The position numbers and the translations under genes are program-made. From Methanothrix harundinacea 6Ac (GTDB lineage Archaea > Halobacteriota > Methanosarcinia > Methanotrichales > Methanotrichaceae), in contig NC_017527.1 in the NCBI RefSeq assembly GCF_000235565.1, positions 930,001 through 994,000 on the forward strand: DNA of 64,000 bases. The letters are read 5' to 3'. Below, in pieces: positions 10,403-17,986 of this stretch; position 1 is the first letter of the stretch, and every line of letters starts with the position of its first letter. Below the pieces are notes generated by a model. It had not been told where the DNA came from. It was given only the letters and a program-made list of their open reading frames with translations, and did no database searches.

Positions 10403-11524
10403 TCACCCTTCCTCGGGCGCGATCTCGTACCTCCAGCACCCATTTCTCTCAACGCAAACCACCGCCCTCGTGGGAGGGCCAGGGCTGATGGCCATGTCAG
10501 TAAATCTGAGATCCTCCGGGGCGTCGGGCCTTCCATAGCTTTCCCAGCTCAGCCCTCCATCGCTGCTCGACAGCAACCCCACCCGGTCCATCAGGACGTA
10601 GACGGTTGAATCTGCCGGATCGATCTCTATCGCCTGGAATGTTGGTAGGGAGTAACTGGCCCTTGGCAGCCGGTCGGTCAGGTCGACCCAGGTCGCACCG
10701 CCATCGACGCTCCTGAAGAACTCTCCTTTGTCCGAACCTGCATAGATCGTCTGCGAATCCGTCGGGTCCGCGGCCAGGGCGGTAATCCGGTAATCCAAAA
10801 TGCCCCTGTTGGCCGAAGTCCAGGAATCTCCACCGTCGACGGTCTTATAGACGCCGTGCCCCTGACCAACCCATCCGCCGGTGCCGGCGTAGATCACCCT
10901 CGAGTTCAGGGGATCGATGGCCAGAGATATGACATACGCTCCTATCCTCTCATCGTCGCTCTTCGGAAGGCCACCATCGCAAGCTTGCCAACTCATCCCG
11001 CCGTTTGTGCTTCTGATCAGGCCTCCTGCAGAGAAGACGCCATAAAGAACCATATCGTTATCAGGAGCCGAATACAACCTGCTTCTCAGGCTGCCAAATA
11101 CGCCACAGTTGCCGACTTTTCTCCAGCTGTTCGCCCCATCTTCGCTGGCGAAGATGTCACCACGAACCCCAACGTCGGCATGAAGTATATCGGAGTTGCC
11201 ATGGTGAACAGCTAAGGCAGAGACGTCTTCGGTTGGCAGCCCCGATGATGCCAGGTTCCAGGTGAGACCTGCGTCCTCGCTCTTATAGACGCCTGAGCCC
11301 GATCCAGAAAGGCCTGCGCCCGCATAGATCACCTCCGGATCGTTGGGGTCTCTCGCGAAGTCGTTAACCTGGCGGGGGAGGTCGACGATCCTCTGCCAGC
11401 CCTCGGGAAGTTGAGACCCGTCAAGAGATGGGTTATTTATATTTTCGTTTGAATATTCATTAGGTGAGCCCGTTTGGAGCAGAACTAACAGAATCGCAGA
11501 TATCGTTATCAAACTAAACCTCAA
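10403..11524 (-). CDS. Secreted BNR/Asp-box beta-propeller protein
   Basis: The product (about 373 aa) carries a signal peptide, then at least six Asp-box (BNR) motifs of the form SxDxGxTW: SEDAGLTW, SEDGANSW, STNGGMSW, TVDGGDSW, SVDGGATW and SSDGGLSW. These are spaced as in a seven- or eight-bladed propeller of the sortilin/YCF48 type. A TTG at 11524 is preferred over the TTG at 11554: a TATA-like TTTTAATA lies only about 15 nt before the latter, GAGG precedes the former, and MRFSLITISAILLVLL makes a clean signal peptide. The role is unknown; related proteins bind glycans or act in protein assembly outside the cell. Confidence 0.82.
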   Translation of the reverse strand: MRFSLITISAILLVLLQTGSPNEYSNENINNPSLDGSQLPEGWQRIVDLPRQVNDFARDPNDPEVIYAGAGLSGSGSGVYKSEDAGLTWNLASSGLPTEDVSALAVHHGNSDILHADVGVRGDIFASEDGANSWRKVGNCGVFGSLRSRLYSAPDNDMVLYGVFSAGGLIRSTNGGMSWQACDGGLPKSDDERIGAYVISLAIDPLNSRVIYAGTGGWVGQGHGVYKTVDGGDSWTSANRGILDYRITALAADPTDSQTIYAGSDKGEFFRSVDGGATWVDLTDRLPRASYSLPTFQAIEIDPADSTVYVLMDRVGLLSSSDGGLSWESYGRPDAPEDLRFTDMAISPGPPTRAVVCVERNGCWRYEIAPEEG

Positions 11525-11838
11525 TTCAATCGCCTCAAATAATCTAAGATCCAATCTTATTAAAATAGTTTTTGTACCTTCGATCGTATGAGTTTCTTCA
11601 ATCCTGTGAATTTCGCTGGAAGTTTGAGCGTGTCCGAAAAGAGATCCCCTTCTTTAAATCTGTAGGCGTTGCGCCCCAAGGTGCTGTTGCTCGCGCCTCG
11701 CTTTGAGAAACACTGAAAAATGGGGGCTGGAGCAGAAGGCTCCCCTGGTGATTCGAGCCTCAATTCCGCTTAGAGCGTCTCCTGAGGCGGATATTGGTCT
11801 AGCCCCAGGAGACGATAAGCCGCCTTTTGTTCAATCGC
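11525..11838. other. Intergenic region
   Basis: These 314 bases lie between two genes of the same orientation. The part near 11550-11600 is AT-rich and holds the probable BNR-gene promoter on the minus strand (TTTTAATA, about 11562-11575). I see no convincing gene or RNA in the remainder. Confidence 0.5.
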
Positions 11839-12804
11839 CTAAACGATCGCAAACTCCGCGGTCAAGAAGCCGTCGAAGGCCTCGGGCGCAAAAAACTTCA
11901 TCCTGTACCCGCCCCGGGAGGCGACGTTATCGGGATCGCCCCTCTGGCGCTGGTCCCACTGGATCGCCTTCGCCACGCCGCCGAACTCGATGACCGGCGT
12001 CTTGAACCGCCAATTATCGGGGCTTGTCCTGTAGTAGGATCTCCACTCGCCGTCCACATCCTTCTCGATCTCGTAGTAAGCCCCTACGAGGCTCGCGCTT
12101 CCAGGGGTCACTTTTCTCAGGACGAACTCGACGGTCTCGCCCGGCGCGTACTCCCCCTTCCTGGCCGCGAGGGTCAGGCCGGCGTATGCCGCCTCGGCCT
12201 CCGAGGTGTCGGTGACGGGGACGGGGCCCGCGGGGTCTGTGTCTGTGCCGAACCAGATCACGGCGTAGTCGCCGTCGATGGCCACCCCCATCGCCTGCCA
12301 GACCGTCCCGGCGAAGATGCCTTGCTGGAGGATGGTGTCGCTGTGGGCGGCGCTATTCTTCCACTCGCCCATGGCGGACGAGGGCGTCGCCCCCTGACCG
12401 CTCCAGTATGCGACCTCGTAGCCGTTGCCGGTGTAGCTCTCGGTGATCTCCCGGGGCTTGTTCCACATCGCCGATGCCTGGGCGCTTCCGGTGTAGCAGA
12501 CCGCCGTCCAGTCGCCGAAGCTAGACCAGCTGTGGCGGTTGCATTCGCCCGTTCCATAGGTGGCAGTATCGGGATGGTGGGCGTTCAGGTCTGCGACGTG
12601 GGCTCGGGCGACTTTGGTCAGCGAGTTTGTGACCAGGACGGCCCCAAGGCCGCTCTCCTCCCGGTACTCGTTCACCAGGCGGGCCAGCTGCCACTCCTCC
12701 TCGGTCAGGGGGCTCTGCAGGTCTGATGCTTGGACGGTCGAGGATGCGAGTAAAAAAAACAACAAGGCCAGCAATATAAATCCGAAAGATTTACCTCGGG
12801 TCAA
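11839..12804 (-). CDS. Secreted CAP-domain (SCP/PR-1-like) protein
   Basis: The protein has a signal peptide ending near ASSTVQA, then a CAP domain of about 150 residues (from LARLVNEYREESGL through VWQAMGVAIDGDYAVIWFG), which includes the conserved histidine-bearing segment HSDTILQQGI. A C-terminal beta domain of about 95 residues follows, ending in FDGFLTAEFAIV. CAP proteins are extracellular, and some bind lipid or cleave peptides. A TTG at 12804 is chosen over the ATG at 12837, because GGAG lies 8 nt before it, the signal peptide then starts correctly (MTRGKSFGFILLAL), and the promoter TATA fits it better. Confidence 0.85.
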   Translation of the reverse strand: MTRGKSFGFILLALLFFLLASSTVQASDLQSPLTEEEWQLARLVNEYREESGLGAVLVTNSLTKVARAHVADLNAHHPDTATYGTGECNRHSWSSFGDWTAVCYTGSAQASAMWNKPREITESYTGNGYEVAYWSGQGATPSSAMGEWKNSAAHSDTILQQGIFAGTVWQAMGVAIDGDYAVIWFGTDTDPAGPVPVTDTSEAEAAYAGLTLAARKGEYAPGETVEFVLRKVTPGSASLVGAYYEIEKDVDGEWRSYYRTSPDNWRFKTPVIEFGGVAKAIQWDQRQRGDPDNVASRGGYRMKFFAPEAFDGFLTAEFAIV

Positions 12805-12854
12805 TGATATCTCTCCTTCGCATAGGACTTGGATCATAATTGTGGAATTTCATC

Positions 12855-12862
12855 GCTATAAA
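12855..12862 (-). promoter_or_regulatory. TATA box for the CAP-domain gene
   Basis: The minus strand reads AGCTTTATAGCG about 50 nt before the TTG start at 12804, which places transcription start near 12832. Confidence 0.45.
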
Positions 12863-12944
12863 GCTGGTGATACAATCTGAAAAAGAACGACCAGATTTGA
12901 GGTCGAATATTTCCATAGAACTTCTTCGAGCCGATCTGTTTTAG

Positions 12945-13141
12945 AGGAAGCTCGAGCATCTCCAGGATGAGCGAAGGCGGCACGGATCAGTCTTTCGACA
13001 AAGGGTCAGGCGGGACAGGGACGGACGCGGTATCGAGGCTCGCCCTCTCTCCCTCCTGCTGAACCTAGCCCTCATGGGGATCAATCTCCTCCTGCCGGAG
13101 ATATCTGGAAGCCTCGGCCTCCGGGCCTGCGTCCTCAACTA
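12945..13141 (+). pseudogene. Possible gene remnant
   Basis: One plus-strand frame stays open from about 12945 to a TAG at 13141. Its last part is a hydrophobic run (LSLLLNLALMGINLLLPEISG) with no upstream start or ribosome site. It may be a decayed membrane-protein gene, but chance coding cannot be excluded. The rest of the 12805-13224 interval holds a promoter and an inverted repeat. Confidence 0.2.
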
Positions 13142-13144
13142 GTC

Positions 13145-13175
13145 GGTCGTCTTCCCCGCCCTGGCGGGGACGACC
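13145..13175. repeat. Inverted repeat 50 nt downstream of mat
   Basis: GGTCGT pairs with ACGACC, and inside it CCCCGC pairs with GCGGGG around a four-base loop, with a three-base bulge on one side. It lies about 50 nt past the mat stop codon, where a terminator or 3' processing hairpin would be expected. There is no T tract, so termination is only a guess. Confidence 0.5.
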
Positions 13176-13224
13176 TCCAGAAGTTCCTCTTCGGCTTCTG
13201 ACGGGTTTTTATGAAGACCTCTCC

Positions 13225-14415
13225 TCAGAAAGTCTTCAGCTCCCCCTTCATCAGCTTCTCCTGGATCACCAGGATGTCGTCGAGCCACTGGTTTGCGATC
13301 TGTTCCGCCTCGGCCTGGACTTGGGAGTAGTTGGCCCCCTCCTTCACCGTGGTCTGGATGCTGAGCATGTGGGGCTCGTCGATGGGCTTACCTATCTGGG
13401 AGAGGATCCGGACGTAGACCTCGCCGACCTCGTCCACCTCGGATACAATTTTATTGGCGATCTGGGTGGAGAGGAGGTTGTAGATCTTCCCGACGTGCCT
13501 GATGGGGTTTTTCCCGCTCGTCGCCTCCATGCTCATGGGGCGGTTGAGGGTGATGAGGCCGTTGGCCCGGTTGCCCCGGCCGACGGAGCCGTCGTCCCCC
13601 ATCTCCGCGGAGGTCCCCGAGACGGTGAGGTAGACGGATCCGGACTCGGGGTCGTCGGCGACGTTCAGCTGGACCTTGACCTTCCTTTGTGCACAGGAGC
13701 AGACGTTCTCCTCGATCTCCCGGACGATCACCTCTTTGGTCTCCATGTAGTCGGCGAGGTCGTCGAGGTGCCTTCCGACCATGGCGCAGGCGACGGTGAT
13801 GTTTATGATGTCTCCGGACCTCATGGCCATCACCTTGACGTCCTCGCCGATGGCCGGGATCCTCTTCTTCAGGTCCATGAGGAACCGCTCGGTGTTGTAG
13901 ACGACGGTCTCCGTCTCGGAGAAGGGGGCGTATCCGACGCCGAAGGAGGTGTCGTTGGCGCCGGGGACCTTCCTCTTGAAGACGTCCTGGAGGTCGGAGG
14001 AGCCGGTCCCGATCCTGCAGTCGAGGATGACGTGGTCGCTGACGTCGATGTTGCAGAGGACGCTTCTTATGTACTCCTTCGCCGTCCTCCTCGCGATGAC
14101 GTCGACGGGGATCTCCTGCTCTTCGAAGAACCGCGTAGCCCTCCCGGAGAGGAGGACGTATATCGGCTGGATGATCTCGCCGCCGCCGAAGGCGGGGCAG
14201 GACCTGCCGGCGACGACCTGGGTCTCGTCGGTGTTGTGGTGGAGGACCGCGCCGACCCGACTCTTGTACTCGTGGCAGAGGGCGCGGCTGATCGACTCCG
14301 CCAGGCCGTCGGCGATGCTGTCGGGGTGGCCGATCCCCTTCCTCTCCACAAGCTCGATCATCTGCTCTTCGACTGGCTGCTGGCTCAGCTTCTCGACCTT
14401 GATATTTCTCGTCAT
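13225..14415 (-). CDS. mat: S-adenosylmethionine synthetase, archaeal type
   Basis: This 396-residue enzyme makes SAM from methionine and ATP. It is the archaeal form, distinct from MetK. The sequence starts [18 protein letters not shown] and has [17 protein letters not shown] near residue 24, [12 protein letters not shown] near 59, the [13 protein letters not shown] segment and [25 protein letters not shown] in short recognisable blocks. The ATG at 14415 is chosen because the upstream frame has no family residues and a TATA box lies at 14463-14470. The leader carries AGGAACGGGGC before the start. Confidence 0.96.
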   Translation of the reverse strand: MTRNIKVEKLSQQPVEEQMIELVERKGIGHPDSIADGLAESISRALCHEYKSRVGAVLHHNTDETQVVAGRSCPAFGGGEIIQPIYVLLSGRATRFFEEQEIPVDVIARRTAKEYIRSVLCNIDVSDHVILDCRIGTGSSDLQDVFKRKVPGANDTSFGVGYAPFSETETVVYNTERFLMDLKKRIPAIGEDVKVMAMRSGDIINITVACAMVGRHLDDLADYMETKEVIVREIEENVCSCAQRKVKVQLNVADDPESGSVYLTVSGTSAEMGDDGSVGRGNRANGLITLNRPMSMEATSGKNPIRHVGKIYNLLSTQIANKIVSEVDEVGEVYVRILSQIGKPIDEPHMLSIQTTVKEGANYSQVQAEAEQIANQWLDDILVIQEKLMKGELKTF

Positions 14416-14462
14416 GCCCCGTTCCTCAATTCGTCTCTGGAGGGGCTGAAAGGACCAATGGC

Positions 14463-14470
14463 ATATTAAA
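14463..14470 (-). promoter_or_regulatory. TATA box for mat
   Basis: The minus strand reads AGTTTTAATATGCC about 50 nt before the mat ATG. This gives a leader of roughly 25 nt that includes a weak Shine-Dalgarno. Confidence 0.45.
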
Positions 14471-14556
14471 ACTTCGGACCTATCGGCCCCGCACCGTCGA
14501 AGAAGAGCAAAAGGAGAGCAAAAGGGGTAAATCCTCGCCCGGGATGAAAAAAGTTC

Positions 14557-15459
14557 ATGCGACTCGTCTACATGGCCGGGAAGGGGGGCGTCGGAAAGAG
14601 CGTCTGCTCGGCGGCGACGGGGCTCTGGGCCTCCGAGCAGGGCAAAAAGACCCTCGCCTTCTCCATGGACCCCGCCCACTCCCTATCCGACATCCTGGAG
14701 GCGGATATCGGAGATCAGCCCACCCCCATAGCCGAGAACCTCTACGCCGTCGAGCCGGACCTCGCCGCCGAGGCGGAGAAGTTCTACGCCGCCTACAGGA
14801 GCCTCTTCCGGGCGTTATTCGAGATGTTTCAGTTTGAGGTCCGGCCTGCGGACTTCGGGGTCCTCCCCGGCGTCGGGGAGCTGATCTTCATGGACCGGCT
14901 CTACGACGTTTACATGGAAGGAGATTACGAGGTCGTCGTCATCGACTCCGCCCCCACCGCCCTCGTCCTCCCGCTCCTGAAGCTCCCCGAGGTGACGACC
15001 GGGGTCGTCACCCGCCTTTTGGGGATGAAGTCGCGGTGGACGGGGATCTTCAACATGCTGGAGCCGGGCTTCGGCGACTCCGTCGTCAAGGAGGTCCGCC
15101 GCCTCAGAACAAAAGCCGAGACGATGAGAAACGCCCTCATCGACCCCGAGATCACCACCATATCCGTCGTCATGATCCCAGAGAAGGCGGCGGTCCTGGA
15201 GAGCGAGCGGCTTATAAAGACCGTCGAGGCCCACGGGGTCACCGTCGACTCCATCATCGTAAACCACGTGATGGCCCCCTGCGGTTGTGACTACTGCAGC
15301 CGGCGGGTCGCCTCGCAGAAAGGATACATCGAGGAGATCAAAACCAAGTTCGCGAATAAGCAGATCGCGCTCCTGCCCTCCTACGGCGAGGAGGTGAAGG
15401 GCGCGGGGCTCGCGCAGGTGGCGCGGGATCTTTATGAGAGGGGGCAGGTGAGGATATAG
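14557..15459 (+). CDS. ArsA/Get3-family ATPase
   Basis: This 300-residue protein has the deviant P-loop AGKGGVGKSVCSA at residues 7-19, the family DPAHSLSD switch motif near residue 42 and DSAPT near 130. A CGCDYC cysteine cluster near residue 244 could bind zinc, like the CxxC of Get3. Get3 homologues target tail-anchored membrane proteins, while ArsA drives arsenite export; no ArsB or other arsenic gene is near, so Get3-like targeting is the better guess. It is divergent from mat. Confidence 0.88.
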   Translation: MRLVYMAGKGGVGKSVCSAATGLWASEQGKKTLAFSMDPAHSLSDILEADIGDQPTPIAENLYAVEPDLAAEAEKFYAAYRSLFRALFEMFQFEVRPADFGVLPGVGELIFMDRLYDVYMEGDYEVVVIDSAPTALVLPLLKLPEVTTGVVTRLLGMKSRWTGIFNMLEPGFGDSVVKEVRRLRTKAETMRNALIDPEITTISVVMIPEKAAVLESERLIKTVEAHGVTVDSIIVNHVMAPCGCDYCSRRVASQKGYIEEIKTKFANKQIALLPSYGEEVKGAGLAQVARDLYERGQVRI

Positions 15460-15503
15460 GAGGGCGCGGGTCTTGGGGGCCCTCCCACGACTTCGGCGAA
15501 AGG

Positions 15504-15818
15504 ATGGTGAGATGGCGGGGGAGAGGATCTAAGCGGACTATACTTTTCCCCAGGGCCTTAGATGATTTCGAGTCAGAGAACGTCAAATCCCTGGCGGAAG
15601 TCTGCCCCAACAAGGCCATATCCGTCACCCTGGCCGACGACATCCCAAGAGTGGAGAGCTTCACCCTAACCTTCGAGATGGTCCCCTACTGCAGGTGCCG
15701 GATCCCCTTCGCCACAGAGAAGGATATGGCGTACATCGGCGAGCTTCTCCCCGATGCGGTCCCGGCGAGGAGCTCCGATCCTTCCTGGATGAACCTATGC
15801 CCCACCTGCCGCCGGTAG
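15504..15818 (+). CDS. Hypothetical protein with C-terminal cysteine cluster, 104 aa
   Basis: I do not recognise this family. The protein has a basic N-terminus, a middle segment SLAEVCPNKAISVTLADDIP, then YCRCRIP and a terminal CPTC. The four late cysteines could form one zinc site. It follows the Get3-like gene by 44 nt in the same direction and may share its transcript. Confidence 0.6.
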   Translation: MVRWRGRGSKRTILFPRALDDFESENVKSLAEVCPNKAISVTLADDIPRVESFTLTFEMVPYCRCRIPFATEKDMAYIGELLPDAVPARSSDPSWMNLCPTCRR

Positions 15819-15946
15819 GCCTTCCGGGATGGGGCGGGGAGGGATCTCGTCGTCAGAAGGAGCGGGGCGAGGAGGTGAGGGGGGGTCGGAGAGAGGGGGA
15901 TGAAACGCGGATCGTCACAGCGAGCTAGTGGAGATGACGGCCGCCA

Positions 15947-17977
15947 TCAATCTTCTACAGAATATCCATTCTTCTTTATCAATTCACACTCGTATTCCTG
16001 CTCAGTTCCGGCATAGACGCAGACTTTCCCCCCTTCTCCTATCCCCTTCACCTCGCACTCTTGATACCCCTCTTTCCTGAGGGAAATTCTATGGATGCCT
16101 TTGGGCAGAATCAACTTGATGGGAGTCATTTGGTAAGTGAATTTTCCGTTTATCCAGATCTTGGCGCCAGAGGGTTTGCTCGTGAGCTTGACATTTCCGC
16201 TTAAAAGCATCGATCGGAGAAGCTCCAATAGGCATATCATGGCAGGAGGCACCAGAAGCAACGTCGTCTCGAAGACCCCGATGGATATCAGATTGAATAG
16301 ATTTTCTAGGGTCAGATCCACCAAAGGTGGAAACTTCGCCGTCAGTCCCACCGAGAACCCCCAGATGGAGAGGACTACTATGACACTGTAAAGGGTGAGG
16401 AAGGATCGGAGCATCTTGGTGTGCAAATACTGGTATTTCTTTTCCTCTTGACTGGTCCCGCTCCTCCTGGAGCTTATGAAATTCATGGGTATCGCCGTAT
16501 AAAATGCGGCGATAATAGCGAGAATAGTGGCGAATATCTCTCCCAGCTCTCCGTAGTAGTTCATCAGCCAATCCTGAGAGTCGAGCTCGTTGGCCCGCAG
16601 GATTACAGCATCGAGGGATAGGAGAAGAGCGAGCATCAGGACCGAGTTAATAAACCATAATTTTGTAACCGTTACAAGCCTTCTCGAAATCTCCTCCTTT
16701 CCGAAATTAACTTCCGTGAAATATACAACAGTGACAAAGACCATGAGGTATATGTAAATTTGGAAGAGGCTCAGGGACTTCAAAAATACTACAATTTTGT
16801 ACGATTCCTGGATAGTTGGCATTTCGGGGAGGTAAACATTCAAATATATATATATCAATGTAATTAATATTAAAATGAGTAGTATAATAACTTTATCGGC
16901 GTAATTAAAGGCTTTCTTGCTCAGAATTCTATTCAGAATTCTATTCAGAATTCTATTCATAATATTATAATATTTATATATGTTTTCTCTAAAATAGCCT
17001 ATAGGCAAAAGAACGAAGAAGACTACAAAGAAATAAACATATATCGGAATTATCGGATCGGCCTTTGGTATATAGATGCTATCATATAACTTATTGTCAT
17101 ACTTTATGAATACATTAATTTCTTGCGTCTCGTCTCTCGAATCGTTAACTAATAAATTAAAATAATATTTTATTCCAGGATTCACATCTAATAAAATTAG
17201 CTCTGAAATGTTATCAGACAATGATTTTTTTATAGGTATTATGCCGATTGCTCCGTTATTTGCTGTGTGATTTTCAATTTTTTGATCACTGACTTGTTTT
17301 ATCGACCAGTAGCAGTAAAGAGGTTCGTTCTCAACATCTGATGCATTGACATCATAATAGAGGATCAGGGGACTGCCTATATTTTTATAAATAAGCATAT
17401 TATTACACGGCATAAAGGATCCTGCATCCGATTCGGGTAACATCAATGTAGCTTTTTTAATTTCTGGAATATTATTATTTATTATAATTTTCGTCTTGCC
17501 GTTTATAAAAAGCTCTCCTCTAAAATCCCATCGCCATTCTCCTATTGTACTTTTCTCCAAATCGAGTTCTCCTGGCTCCGAAATAATGGATATCTTGGCA
17601 TCATAACTGCAGATTTCACTCTTATTCTTTCTAAGATAATTATTAAATCTTATTTCTCTGGTTACATCATCATAGACGAATCTCCCACTTGTTAATCTTA
17701 TATCCTCTAACTCACGAGGTACTCTTATTACTCCATTTAGGACATCTACTCCGTATTTTTTATCCCCTACTACCTCATAAGTTACAGATATAATCTCCCC
17801 TCTCTTAAAATCGGTTTTGTTATCGTTCAATGAAATACTTATTGTTAAGTCGATAGGAGGTCTGCCTTTACTTCCTTTAGTTGGCCCCAGCTCGATAATC
17901 CCCCAATCACTATTACATATAGCGGGACTTACTAAATGGAGAATGATAAATAATAGTACAATTAAATACCTCATCAT
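15947..17977 (-). CDS. Membrane protein with C-terminal PEGA domain
   Basis: The product has about 676 aa. A signal peptide leads an extracellular beta-rich half (to about residue 310), then about seven membrane segments between residues 315 and 595, and finally a PEGA-type domain of about 70 residues (VKLTSKPSGAKIWINGK..TP.KLILPKGIHRISLRKEGY). PEGA domains are usual in surface-layer proteins. The DNA is AT-rich compared with its neighbours. The start is ATG at 17977 or 17974, both behind AGGTGA; a GTG at 17986 is also in frame. The gene lies just after the stop of the beta-helix protein, so the two form an operon. Confidence 0.75.
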   Translation of the reverse strand: MMRYLIVLLFIILHLVSPAICNSDWGIIELGPTKGSKGRPPIDLTISISLNDNKTDFKRGEIISVTYEVVGDKKYGVDVLNGVIRVPRELEDIRLTSGRFVYDDVTREIRFNNYLRKNKSEICSYDAKISIISEPGELDLEKSTIGEWRWDFRGELFINGKTKIIINNNIPEIKKATLMLPESDAGSFMPCNNMLIYKNIGSPLILYYDVNASDVENEPLYCYWSIKQVSDQKIENHTANNGAIGIIPIKKSLSDNISELILLDVNPGIKYYFNLLVNDSRDETQEINVFIKYDNKLYDSIYIPKADPIIPIYVYFFVVFFVLLPIGYFRENIYKYYNIMNRILNRILNRILSKKAFNYADKVIILLILILITLIYIYLNVYLPEMPTIQESYKIVVFLKSLSLFQIYIYLMVFVTVVYFTEVNFGKEEISRRLVTVTKLWFINSVLMLALLLSLDAVILRANELDSQDWLMNYYGELGEIFATILAIIAAFYTAIPMNFISSRRSGTSQEEKKYQYLHTKMLRSFLTLYSVIVVLSIWGFSVGLTAKFPPLVDLTLENLFNLISIGVFETTLLLVPPAMICLLELLRSMLLSGNVKLTSKPSGAKIWINGKFTYQMTPIKLILPKGIHRISLRKEGYQECEVKGIGEGGKVCVYAGTEQEYECELIKKNGYSVED
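16922..16959. repeat. In-frame 12-bp tandem repeat
   Basis: AGAATTCTATTC is repeated three times head to tail within the PEGA-protein gene. It encodes a repeated NRIL tetrapeptide just after a membrane segment. Each unit is a multiple of three, so copy changes would not break the frame. Confidence 0.85.
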
Positions 17978-17986
17978 AACATTCAC

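Noticed and set aside
11560-11763. 67-residue minus-strand frame upstream of the BNR gene
   Set aside because: No ribosome site, no motif and it covers the probable promoter of the BNR gene.
13321-14469. 382-residue plus-strand frame opposite mat
   Set aside because: Antisense shadow of the archaeal MAT gene, with repetitive DGDV/HLLDL-type composition and no family motif.
15800-15946. Search for a second copy of the tRNA-Arg 3' end at the far border of the AT-rich block
   Set aside because: No match of useful length was found by eye, so an attachment site is not claimed.
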